A stretch of DNA of 29,617 nt from positions 1 through 29,617 of the forward strand of contig DASURP010000094.1 of NCBI GenBank assembly GCA_036279975.1. The letters run 5' to 3'. The notes beneath the pieces were generated by a model. It was not told where the DNA came from. It did not search any database and saw nothing but the letters and a program-made list of their open reading frames with translations. This DNA is from 66-474 sp036279975. GTDB taxonomy: Bacteria > Pseudomonadota > Gammaproteobacteria > Xanthomonadales > Rhodanobacteraceae. The stretch's first letter is position 1; each line of letters opens with the position of its first letter. Of this stretch, positions 18,728-26,319 are shown in pieces. A program made the position numbers and the translations under genes.

Positions 18728-19678
18728 ATGTCCGCAACAAGCACCCACATCCAGGATCAAGCGGACGGCATTACCCGCGTCGACCTGCAGGCGTTGATCG
18801 CACTGCGCGCACGCGCCGGCAAACCACGCGCGCGGGTCACGCGCGTGCACACAGCGGTGGCGGGCGCGAATGTCTCAGCCTTGCGCGGGCGCGGCATGGA
18901 TTACGCCGAGTCGCGCGTCTACCAGCCGGGTGACGACGCCCGCAACATCGACTGGCGGCGCACCGCGCGCAGCGGCAAGTGGCACACCAAGCTGTTCCAG
19001 GCCGAGCGCGAACACAGCCAGCTGCTGTTGGTCGACACCCATCCGACGATGCGGTTCGGCACCCGCGCACGCTACAAATCGGTTGCCGCGGCGCGTGCAG
19101 CCGCGTGGCTCGCCTGGACCCTGGTGCGCGGCGGCGACCGCGTGGGCGCCATGGCGTTCGGCGGGCTCGACGCGGCGGTCGGGGCGCACGCCGGAACGCG
19201 CGGGGCGCTCGCGGTGCTGGGCGCATTGGCGCACTGGGACGCGCAGTCACCAACCGTCGGCGAATCCGGCGAACCCTTGTCCGCCGCGCTCATGCGCGCG
19301 CAGCGGATGGCGGCGCATGGCAGTGGCGTCTGGTTGCTGTCCGACGGCTGGTGCAAGGACGCGGGCGCGAACGCCGCGCTCGCGCGGCTTGCACGCAGCG
19401 TCGATTTGCGTGTCGTGATCCTGGTCGATCCGCTGGAGCGCAGCCTGGCGCCGGCAGGTTCCTATGTGTTCGAAACAGCATCAGGGAAGCGCCGCGCCGA
19501 ACTCGTGGACGCCCGATCACGCGCGCAGTTGCGCGATCGCCTCGCCAATGGATGGCGTGGCCTGGTGACAGCCTGCGACGCGGTGTCGGTGCCGTGGACA
19601 GCGTTGGCGACCACGGACGAACCGGGTGTGTCGCTGGCTGCGTTGATGCGCAAGCGGGCGCGGGGACGGCGCGGATGA
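18728..19678 (+). CDS. DUF58 domain-containing protein
   Basis: A protein of 316 residues from the family encoded next to MoxR ATPases. The DUF58 signature is clear: GRGMDYAESRVYQPGDDARNIDWRRTAR split over residues about 56-83. It is followed by a VWA-like fold (LLLVDTHPTM, LLSDGW). The DUF58 member here lacks N-terminal membrane helices and is probably cytosolic. A stop in this frame at 18710 rules out any earlier ATG start. The start has no Shine-Dalgarno at normal distance; the nearest one, about 21 bases upstream, faces a different ATG (18709) in another frame. The stop overlaps the next start (ATGA). Confidence 0.92.
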   Translation: MSATSTHIQDQADGITRVDLQALIALRARAGKPRARVTRVHTAVAGANVSALRGRGMDYAESRVYQPGDDARNIDWRRTARSGKWHTKLFQAEREHSQLLLVDTHPTMRFGTRARYKSVAAARAAAWLAWTLVRGGDRVGAMAFGGLDAAVGAHAGTRGALAVLGALAHWDAQSPTVGESGEPLSAALMRAQRMAAHGSGVWLLSDGWCKDAGANAALARLARSVDLRVVILVDPLERSLAPAGSYVFETASGKRRAELVDARSRAQLRDRLANGWRGLVTACDAVSVPWTALATTDEPGVSLAALMRKRARGRRG

Positions 19679-20199
19679 ACGGCCCCGTATTGCGCGACAT
19701 CCATCTGCCCCCGGCAGGCTGGTGGCCACCCGCCCCCGGCTGGTGGTTGCTGGCAGGCATCGCGGTGCTGATCGCTGCGCTGGTCCTGGCGGGGCTGTAT
19801 TGGCGCAAACGTCGCGGCCCGCTGCGGGCGGCATTGTGCGAGATCGAAACGCTTGCGGCAGTGCACGCACGCGACGGGGATGCGCAACGCGTGGTGGACG
19901 GCGTGTCGCGCCTGATGCGGCGCGTTGCGCGCCGTGTCGAGCCCGGCGTCGCGGCGTGTTCGGGAGAAGCCTGGATCGCATTCGTGCATCGCCACGCGCG
20001 CGATGATGAAACCCGCGACGTACTCGACCACCTCGCCCGGGTGCGCTTCAGCGCGCAGTCGGTGGTGGATGTCGTCGCGCTGATCGCCGCGCTGCGTGCG
20101 TGGTGCCGGAGCGCCTTGCGCACACGTGCTTCTACCCCCTTCGGAACGAAGGGGGTGGATACGGCTTCGCTGGGTATGCGCGAGGGACCGGCGCCATGA
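19675..20199 (+). CDS. DUF4381 domain-containing membrane protein with repeat-derived tail
   Basis: A 174-residue protein with the DUF4381 pattern: a short Pro/Trp-rich N-terminus (LPPAGWWPPAPGWW), one membrane helix (about 26-44), then a helical cytoplasmic domain with GEAWIAFVHRHA. Its place between DUF58 and VWA genes is the normal one for the family. The last ~23 residues (STPFGTKGVD and beyond) are encoded by a short palindromic repeat and adjacent sequence, so the C-terminus looks extended by an insertion. ATGA overlaps link it to both neighbours. Function is unknown; a role in Bat complex assembly is inferred. Confidence 0.88.
   Translation: MNGPVLRDIHLPPAGWWPPAPGWWLLAGIAVLIAALVLAGLYWRKRRGPLRAALCEIETLAAVHARDGDAQRVVDGVSRLMRRVARRVEPGVAACSGEAWIAFVHRHARDDETRDVLDHLARVRFSAQSVVDVVALIAALRAWCRSALRTRASTPFGTKGVDTASLGMREGPAP
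20136..20156 (+). repeat. Short hairpin repeat within the DUF4381 coding sequence
   Basis: CCCCCTTCG, loop GAA, CGAAGGGGG form a perfect 9-bp stem with the same core as 18685-18701. It is in frame and codes for part of the tail of the DUF4381 protein. Confidence 0.7.
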
Positions 20200-21176
20200 C
20201 CTTTGCCTGGCCATGGATGTTCCTGCTGCTGCCGTTGCCGTGGCTGGTGTGGAAATTCCTGCCACCGGCGGCGCCCGGCGCCGCCTTGTACCTGCCGCAA
20301 CCCATCGAGCTCGAACCAGCGCCGTCAGCGGCGCAGGTGCGCCACTGGCGGGCCCGCGTGGCGGCCGTGGCATGGCTGCTGCTGGTGTGCGCTGCCGCGC
20401 GCCCGCAGCAGCCGGCGCCGCCGCAGGCCATTACCCATACCGGGCGCGCCTTGATGCTGGCGGTCGATTGCTCCGGCAGCATGGCGATCGAGGACATGCG
20501 TTTCGGCGACCAGGTGGTCAGTCGCTTCGCCGCGGTCAAGGCGATCGCGCAACGCTTCATCCAGCAGCGCTCCGGTGACGACGTGGGCCTGGTCCTGTTC
20601 GGCAGCCACGCCTACCTGTTGACGCCGATGACCTTCGATGTGGCCGCGGTCGCGCAGCAGATGCATGGCGCGGCGGTCGGCCTTGCGGGGCGCGAGACGG
20701 CTATCGGCGATGCCATTGTGCTGTCGGTCAAGCACCTCGCCGCATTGCCCGCACGGGCCCGGGTGCTGGTGTTGTTGACCGATGGCGTCAACACAGCCGG
20801 CAGCGTCACGCCGCTGGACGCGGCGAAACTCGCCAAGGCCGCAGGCGTCCGGATCTACACCATCGGGGTGGGTTCGGATGCGCAGGCCATCAGCGCCTTC
20901 GGGATGCAACTGCCCGTTCCGGACAACCAACTCGACGCGCAGGTCCTGACCCGGATCGCGGACGCCACGGGCGGGCGCTTTTTCCGCGCAGCCGACACCG
21001 ACCAGCTTGCCCAGGCTTACCAGGCCATCGCTGCGCTGGAACCCCTGGCGCAAGGAAAGTCGCTGTTCCGTCCCGATCGCGAGTGGTATCCGTGGCCGCT
21101 GGGGCTGGCGTTGCTGCTGGGCTGCATCGTGTTGCCGTGGCGCGCCTTGTGGCCGCGCAGGGCGGTGGCCGCATGA
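20196..21176 (+). CDS. batA: VWA domain membrane protein, BatA-like
   Basis: An inner-membrane protein of 326 residues with the Bat/aerotolerance arrangement: two N-terminal membrane segments (about 4-22 and 50-66), a periplasmic or cytoplasmic-face VWA domain, and a C-terminal membrane helix (about 295-315). The metal-ion-dependent adhesion site is intact: D91-C-S93-G-S95, plus the LLTDGVNTAG segment. It likely binds a partner in a metal-dependent way and may be acted on by the MoxR ATPase. ATGA overlaps connect it to both neighbours. Confidence 0.93.
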   Translation: MTFAWPWMFLLLPLPWLVWKFLPPAAPGAALYLPQPIELEPAPSAAQVRHWRARVAAVAWLLLVCAAARPQQPAPPQAITHTGRALMLAVDCSGSMAIEDMRFGDQVVSRFAAVKAIAQRFIQQRSGDDVGLVLFGSHAYLLTPMTFDVAAVAQQMHGAAVGLAGRETAIGDAIVLSVKHLAALPARARVLVLLTDGVNTAGSVTPLDAAKLAKAAGVRIYTIGVGSDAQAISAFGMQLPVPDNQLDAQVLTRIADATGGRFFRAADTDQLAQAYQAIAALEPLAQGKSLFRPDREWYPWPLGLALLLGCIVLPWRALWPRRAVAA

Positions 21177-23050
21177 ATGCGTTCGAACTGCCGTTGCACT
21201 TCCTGCGGCCGTGGTGGTGGCTGGCGCTGGCGCCGCTGCCGTTGGCGGTGTGGCTGCTGGCGCGCAGCGGGGGTGGCCGCGCAGCGCTGGCGCGCCTGGC
21301 CGACGCCGTGTTGTTGCCGCACCTGGTCCACGACACCGGCGTGCGCAAACGTTTTGCCCTGGGCCTGGTCGTGGCGGCGTGGCTGCTGGCGGTGGCCGCG
21401 TTGTCCGGTCCCGCCTGGCAAAAGGTTCCGACGCCGCTGTATGTGAACGGCGCGGCGCGCGTGGTGGCGCTGTCGCTGTCGAACGACATGTTGGCGCAGG
21501 ACCTTGCGCCCGACCGGATGACGCGCGCACGTTTCGCGGTGCGTGACCTGCTGGATGCCGCGGGCGACGCGCGCACCGCCCTGGTCGCCTACGCCGGCGC
21601 CGCGTTCACGGTGGCGCCCCTGACCGACGACAAGCGCACGGTCCTGAATTTGTTGCGCGCGTTGCGGCCCGACGTGATGCCGGTGCCGGGCAACGACGCC
21701 GCCGCCGGGATCCGGCGCAGCGTGGCCCTGCTGCAAGGCGCGCACGTCGACGGTGGCGAAATCGTGCTGGTCACTGACAGCGCCGATGCCAAGGCGGTGG
21801 CCGCGGCGCGCGCTGCGCGTGCGCGCGGCATTCGCGTAGACGTGCTCGGCATCGGCACCACCGCGGGAGCGCCGGTGCCTCGCAGCGACGGCGGTTTCGC
21901 GAACGGTCCGGGTGGATTGCGCATGGCGCATCGTGACGATGCCGCGCTGCGCGCCGTGGCGCGCGCGGGTGGCGGCCGCTACGTGGCGTTGCAGGCGGAT
22001 GGCGGCGGCGTGGCGGCGCTGGGCGCGCCGGTCGCGGCAGCGGGACGCGCCAGCCATGGCCGGCACGCACAGCTGTGGCGCGACGGCGGCATCTGGCTGC
22101 TGCCGGCCCTGCTGGTGCTGGCGGCGTTGGCGTTCCGCCGCGGCTGGTTGCTGGTACTGGCGGTATTGGTGCTGCCGACGGGGATCCCGTCGGCACGCGC
22201 GGCGGACTGGGGATCGTGGTTCGCCAACCGCGACCAGCGGGCCTTGCAGGCCCTGCAGCGTGGCGATGCCGCGCAGGCGCAGCAACTCGCGGATACGCCC
22301 GCGATGCGTGGCGCCGCCGACTACAAGGCCCGCGACTATGCCGGGGCTGCGCAGGCGTTTGCGCAGGGCGATGGCGCGCGCGCGCATTACAACCTCGGCA
22401 ACGCGCTGGCGAAACAGGGCAAGTACGGAAAAGCGATCGGCGCCTACAAACAGGCGCTTGCGCAGGAACCGGATTTCGTGGATGCGCGCGCCAACCTTGC
22501 TGCCGTCGAAGATTGGCTGAAACGACACTCGCCGCCACGGGGAAGTGGCAGCCAAGGCGGGAAACGGCAGCAGGACGGCCGGGATTCGGGCGCCTCGCGA
22601 TCCGGCGCACAGGGACAGCGCGGGGCCGGATCCCGGGCGGACCGGAGTGGCCCTGCGTCGCAACAATCCTCGCGGCAACCCGGCAGCGGCAGCGGTGCGC
22701 AATCCGGTTCGTCGGCGCAGGGCCAGGCCAGGGGCGAAGGATCCGGGCGCGACGTCAACGGCGCTTCCCCGGACGCCGCCGAACGCCACCAGCGTGAGGC
22801 GGCGCGGGCGGCGCAGGACCTGCGCGAAGCATTGCAGCGATCGCAAGGCAGCCACGGCAAGCCTGGCACCACCGGGACGCAGGCCTTCGCACTCGGACAA
22901 TCCGAAGCAAATCGCAATTCGACGCTGGACGCCGGGCAACGTGCGATGCTGCAGGCGGTGCCAGATGATCCCGGTGCGTTGTTGCGACGCAAGTTCCGGA
23001 TGGAATGGGAACAGCGCAATGGGCAGCCGACGCAGGAAGGGCAACCATGA
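21173..23050 (+). CDS. batB: VWA-TPR fusion membrane protein, BatB/BatC-like
   Basis: 625 residues. Two N-terminal membrane helices lead into a VWA domain (about 90-270), a further membrane segment (about 305-340), a TPR region (about 345-445, including ARAHYNLGNALAKQGKYGKA) and a long Gly/Ser/Gln-rich linker (about 450-560). It ends with the conserved motif AVPDDPGALLRRKFRMEWEQ. VWA-TPR fusions combining BatB and BatC are known in gammaproteobacteria. The adhesion-site motif is degenerate: S101-L-S103-N-D105 replaces DxSxS, so metal binding is doubtful. ATGA overlaps link it to batA and batD. Confidence 0.92.
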   Translation: MNAFELPLHFLRPWWWLALAPLPLAVWLLARSGGGRAALARLADAVLLPHLVHDTGVRKRFALGLVVAAWLLAVAALSGPAWQKVPTPLYVNGAARVVALSLSNDMLAQDLAPDRMTRARFAVRDLLDAAGDARTALVAYAGAAFTVAPLTDDKRTVLNLLRALRPDVMPVPGNDAAAGIRRSVALLQGAHVDGGEIVLVTDSADAKAVAAARAARARGIRVDVLGIGTTAGAPVPRSDGGFANGPGGLRMAHRDDAALRAVARAGGGRYVALQADGGGVAALGAPVAAAGRASHGRHAQLWRDGGIWLLPALLVLAALAFRRGWLLVLAVLVLPTGIPSARAADWGSWFANRDQRALQALQRGDAAQAQQLADTPAMRGAADYKARDYAGAAQAFAQGDGARAHYNLGNALAKQGKYGKAIGAYKQALAQEPDFVDARANLAAVEDWLKRHSPPRGSGSQGGKRQQDGRDSGASRSGAQGQRGAGSRADRSGPASQQSSRQPGSGSGAQSGSSAQGQARGEGSGRDVNGASPDAAERHQREAARAAQDLREALQRSQGSHGKPGTTGTQAFALGQSEANRNSTLDAGQRAMLQAVPDDPGALLRRKFRMEWEQRNGQPTQEGQP

Positions 23051-24885
23051 TGCGGCGATGGTGGCTGGTGATCCTGCTGGTTGCGCTGGTACCGATGGCG
23101 CATGCGGCCGGTGCCGCGACGGGTCCGGGATTGCATGCCTTCCTCGATCGCAACCACGTCAGCCTCGGCGGCACGGTGACCCTCAACATCCAGTCCAGCG
23201 GTGCGCTGGGTACGCCCGACCTGTCGCCGCTTCAAAAGGACTTCCAGGTGCTGGGCAGCTCGCGCTCCAGCAGCGTCGCGATCGTCAACGGCAAGACCTC
23301 CCGTACCGCACAACTGGGGATCGCGTTGAAACCGCTGCACGCCGGCACGCTGACGATTCCCGCGCTCGACGTAGGCGGTGCGCAAACCCCGCCGCTGAGC
23401 TTGCAGGTCGGCGCGGCGCCTGCCGGTGGCACCGGCAGGGTGGGTGACCCCGTGTACATGGAAACCAGCGTGCTTTCAAGCTCGCCCTACGTGAACGAGC
23501 AGACCGTGTACACCGTGCGCCTGTTCTATCTGCCGGGTGTCGTGGATGGCGGGATGAGCGATCCCAGCGCCGATGGTGCGCGCCTGATCCCGCTTGACCG
23601 CGACCACCGCTACACGGTCGAACGCAATGGCTACACCTACCGGGTGCTCGAGCAAAGCTGGGCGCTGATTCCGTTGCGCAGTGGCCCGATTACCGTGCAG
23701 GGTCCGGAATTCCAGGGTCAGCAGGTGGCGCCCGGCAATTCCGGGACCTGGTTCATCGATCCCAACACGTTGTTCAACAATCCGAATGCCCTGTTGAATG
23801 GCCGGATCCCGGGCTTCGGCAAGGCGATCCGCGCGGACGCGCCGCAGGCCCGCATCGATGCGCGCGCGGCGCCCGCCCATGCGGGCACGCCATGGTTGCC
23901 GGCGCGCGACCTGCAACTGAAGCTGACCGGCTTGCCCGCGAACGGCGAGGCCGGCGCCGGGGTGCCGTTGACGGTCACGCTCAGCATCAGCGCCAGCGGA
24001 CAACCCGCCGATGCCTTGCCGGAACCGGAGTTGCCGCCGATCGCCGGCGCGCGCGTGTATCCCGACCAGACCCGGGACACGACCGACGACAGCGGCCAAT
24101 GGCTGCAGGGCACCCGCACCCGCAGTTTCGCGATCGTGCCGGAGCACGGCGGCAGCCTGACCCTGCCCGCGATCACGCTGGACTGGTGGGACGTGGTGCA
24201 CGGGCGCGCGGAACAGGCGAGCCTGCCGGCCCACGCCTTGCAGGTCGGCGGCAGTGCTGCAGGCGCGGCGAGTGCCTCCATGCCACCCGCGGCGGCCACC
24301 AGCGCAGCCAGCCGGAATGCCGTGCCGGCGCCGGCCTCGACCGTGGCGACACCCGCTTACCACGACGCCTCGGGCTTCTGGCGCGTCGTCGCATTGGCAA
24401 GCCTCGCGCTGTGGATGCTCGCACTGATTGCGGGCGGTGCTTGGTGGTGGCTGCAGCGGCGCCGCACGCCACCGCCGCCACCCGATGCGCAGGGTCGTTC
24501 CGGATCCACCGCCGGTGCGGCTGGCGTTGCGCCGGATGCGGATGGGGGCGAAATCGTGGCGAAGGCCGACACGCATGCCCTGCGACAAGAAACACTGGAA
24601 GCTGCGCGCCGTGGAGATGCTGCCGCATGCGAGCACGCCTTGCTGGCGTGGGTGCGCGCCTCGCATCCGCAGCTTGCGAGTGCGGGTGCCTTGCGCGCGG
24701 CGTTGTCCGATCCCGCACAACGGGACGCGTTCGATGCCTTGCAGCGCGCACGCTGGCGGGGCGGCGACGCGGCGGCGGGGTGTGCGTTGGTGGCGCAGGC
24801 GTTCGCGCGCGGCTTCGCGTGGCGGGACACCGGCAAACCCGCGACGGCGCGCGAGGCGGAACTGCCGCCGCTGTATCCATCGTAG
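23047..24885 (+). CDS. batD: BatD family protein
   Basis: A 612-residue envelope protein. A signal peptide ending near AHAAG (about residue 18) precedes a large beta-rich periplasmic region (SLGGTVTLNIQ, VYMETSVLSSSPYVNEQTVYTVRLFY) characteristic of BatD. An Ala-rich linker, a C-terminal membrane helix (about 438-462) and a cytoplasmic helical tail follow. BatD works with BatA/B in a complex linked to aerotolerance in Bacteroides and to stress or envelope functions elsewhere; its biochemical role is not known. It is the last gene of the MoxR-Bat operon and starts within the batB stop (ATGA). Confidence 0.94.
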   Translation: MMRRWWLVILLVALVPMAHAAGAATGPGLHAFLDRNHVSLGGTVTLNIQSSGALGTPDLSPLQKDFQVLGSSRSSSVAIVNGKTSRTAQLGIALKPLHAGTLTIPALDVGGAQTPPLSLQVGAAPAGGTGRVGDPVYMETSVLSSSPYVNEQTVYTVRLFYLPGVVDGGMSDPSADGARLIPLDRDHRYTVERNGYTYRVLEQSWALIPLRSGPITVQGPEFQGQQVAPGNSGTWFIDPNTLFNNPNALLNGRIPGFGKAIRADAPQARIDARAAPAHAGTPWLPARDLQLKLTGLPANGEAGAGVPLTVTLSISASGQPADALPEPELPPIAGARVYPDQTRDTTDDSGQWLQGTRTRSFAIVPEHGGSLTLPAITLDWWDVVHGRAEQASLPAHALQVGGSAAGAASASMPPAAATSAASRNAVPAPASTVATPAYHDASGFWRVVALASLALWMLALIAGGAWWWLQRRRTPPPPPDAQGRSGSTAGAAGVAPDADGGEIVAKADTHALRQETLEAARRGDAAACEHALLAWVRASHPQLASAGALRAALSDPAQRDAFDALQRARWRGGDAAAGCALVAQAFARGFAWRDTGKPATAREAELPPLYPS

Positions 24886-25144
24886 TTGCACCCCCCGACG
24901 CGCCTGACGGGGAGGCCCATCCCGCGCTGCGCGTGCGTTCGCTTGCCCGCGCCATCCATGGCGCCCGCCCTTTGCGCCGGTCGACGCCGTTCACGGCCGA
25001 TCCAGTCGGCCGTAGTCGCTCCGCCCTTCGTTGCGAACGGGGACGCGCCGCGGGCGCGGGTGGGTGTCCGCCTGCTTTCTACAAAAGGAGATCGAGGGGC
25101 TTTTGTGCGGTACGCAGCGGGGCTTGTTGCGCGCGGGTGCGTGC
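24886..25144. other. Intergenic region between convergent batD and macrodomain genes
   Basis: No gene is supported. Several palindromes are packed here: GCGCCAT-CC-ATGGCGC (24949-24964), ACGGCCG-N7-CGGCCGT (24993-25013), a degenerate CCCTTCG-TTG-CGAAcGGG hairpin (25023-25041) and ACAAAAG-N12-CTTTTGT (25081-25106). It has the look of accumulated small repeats at a convergent gene junction. Confidence 0.5.
25081..25106. terminator. Possible weak bidirectional terminator
   Basis: ACAAAAG (25081-25087) pairs with CTTTTGT (25100-25106) around 12 bases. It lies between convergent genes. The stem is AT-rich and lacks a GC clamp, so this is tentative. Confidence 0.25.
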
Positions 25145-25696
25145 CTACAGGGCCGTGCCGGCGATTTCGACGTGCAAGCGCGCCGCCGCACGTCGCCACG
25201 CTTCGGCCATGCCGGTATCGAACGCACACAAGACAATGCGGTGCGGCGTGCTCCTGCGGTGCTGCTCTTCGGCCAGCACCGTCAGCGCCACGCCGGCCGC
25301 GGCGTCGCGCGGGTAACCGTACACGCCGCAACTGATCGCGGGGAACACGATGCTGTTGATCGCGTAAGTACGCGCCAGCGCCAATACGTTGCGATGGCAG
25401 GCACCGAGCAGTTCCGGTTCGCGCCGGTCGCCTCCATGCCAGACCGGGCCGACGGTGTTGATCACGAAGCGTGCCGGCAGGTCGAATCCCGGCGTGATTC
25501 GAGCTTCGCCGGCGGGGCAACGTACCCCGGGTCGCACTTCGGCAATGGCACGGCACGCTGCAAGCAGGCGCGGGCCCGCAGCCCGGTGGATGGCGCCGTC
25601 AACCCCGCCACCGCCCAGCAATGTTTCGTTCGCGGCATTGACGATCGCGTCGACGTGCAGCGTGGTGATGTCGGTTTGGACGATTTCGATGGACAT
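25145..25696 (-). CDS. Macrodomain O-acetyl-ADP-ribose deacetylase
   Basis: A cytosolic MacroD/YmdB-type macrodomain of 183 residues that removes acetyl or ADP-ribose groups from O-acetyl-ADP-ribose or mono-ADP-ribosylated protein. It shows QTDIT with the adenine-binding Asp (D10), IVNAAN (18-23), the GGGGVDGAIH loop, and the SCGVYGYP phosphate loop. The ATG at 25696 is chosen over a longer frame because the family starts MxIEIVQxDIT. AGG about 7 bases upstream is a weak ribosome-binding site. A REP sequence lies immediately upstream (25704-25728), between this gene and mscL. Nothing around it suggests a partner ADP-ribosyltransferase. Confidence 0.93.
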   Translation of the reverse strand: MSIEIVQTDITTLHVDAIVNAANETLLGGGGVDGAIHRAAGPRLLAACRAIAEVRPGVRCPAGEARITPGFDLPARFVINTVGPVWHGGDRREPELLGACHRNVLALARTYAINSIVFPAISCGVYGYPRDAAAGVALTVLAEEQHRRSTPHRIVLCAFDTGMAEAWRRAAARLHVEIAGTAL

Positions 25697-25703
25697 TGAA
25701 CCT

Positions 25704-25728
25704 GTAGGAGCGCGCCCGCGCGCGACCG
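25704..25728 (+). repeat. REP element (single)
   Basis: A 25-base sequence beginning GTAGGAGCGCGCC, with a GCGCGC-CC-GCGCGC stem. It matches 21 of 25 positions of the REP at 28470-28494 and has the GTAGGAGC head typical of REPs in Pseudomonas and Xanthomonadales. It sits between mscL and the macrodomain gene, 7 bases upstream of the latter's start codon. Confidence 0.75.
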
Positions 25729-25820
25729 CGGAACTCCCCGCGCTGATGGAGCCGTGGTCGCCAGGGAGGAAGAAGCCGGCGCCATGCACCGGCAGCTTCC
25801 TGGCCCCTGCTCCCGGTACT

Positions 25821-26222
25821 TCAGCGCGACTGTTGTTTCAGCAGATCGCGGATTTCGGTCAGCAGCACCACGTCTGCGGGCGGCGCGGGCGGCGGCGCAT
25901 CGGTCTTCTTCGGCATCACGCGCTGCAGCGCCTTGATCACGATGAAGATCGCCAGCGAGATGATGAGGAACGCGATGACGGCGTCGACGAATGCACCGTA
26001 GGTGATGGCCACTTCCTTGGTCGTGCCGGAGGCCGACTGGATGATCACCTTCATCCTGGAAAAATCGATGCCGCCGGTGATCAGGCCCAGTGGCGGCATG
26101 ATGATGTCGCTGACCAGCGACGAGACGACCTTTCCGAAGGCGCCGCCGATCACCACCGCGACGGCCAGATCGACCACGTTGCCGCGCATGATGAAAGCCT
26201 TGAAGTCTTTCGCGAAGCTCAT
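25821..26222 (-). CDS. mscL: Large-conductance mechanosensitive channel MscL
   Basis: An inner-membrane homopentameric channel that opens under hypo-osmotic membrane tension. 133 residues, the usual size. The N-terminal amphipathic helix (MSFAKDFKAFIMRGNVVDLA) leads into the pore helix with AVVIGGAFGKVVSSLVSDIIMPP. A periplasmic loop, the second helix (about 75-98) and a C-terminal helix (LLTEIRDLLKQ) follow. The ATG at 26222 has an ideal AAGGAG (26229-26234) at 6 bases, so the longer upstream frame is rejected. Head-to-tail with the FAH-family gene (97-base gap) and the macrodomain gene (124-base gap). Confidence 0.97.
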   Translation of the reverse strand: MSFAKDFKAFIMRGNVVDLAVAVVIGGAFGKVVSSLVSDIIMPPLGLITGGIDFSRMKVIIQSASGTTKEVAITYGAFVDAVIAFLIISLAIFIVIKALQRVMPKKTDAPPPAPPADVVLLTEIRDLLKQQSR

Positions 26223-26319
26223 AGCGTTCTCCTTTCGTGGAAGTGATCGGATCTCCCCTGCCGCCTCGCGGCGCGCCCATTTAGGCACTCCCGCGCACCG
26301 CGCGCAACCCGCGGTGGGT

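Noticed and set aside
18709..18933. 74-codon frame with a good Shine-Dalgarno before the DUF58 gene
   Set aside because: The translation is Arg/His-rich and is out of frame with the DUF58 motifs from 18728 onward. It is kept only as a possible translated leader in the findings, not as a gene.
17551..24885. MoxR-VWA genes as an anti-phage or conflict system
   Set aside because: Gene order and domains (MoxR, DUF58, DUF4381, two VWA proteins, TPR, BatD) match the conserved chromosomal Bat operon. No effector nuclease, toxin or mobile-element marker is linked.
24993..25013. ACGGCCG-N7-CGGCCGT as the batD terminator
   Set aside because: The stem is perfect but short and no T-tract follows on either strand.
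25145..25696. The macrodomain gene as half of an ADP-ribosylation toxin-antitoxin pair
   Set aside because: No DarT-like or other ADP-ribosyltransferase gene is adjacent, and the sequence matches the stand-alone MacroD/YmdB type.
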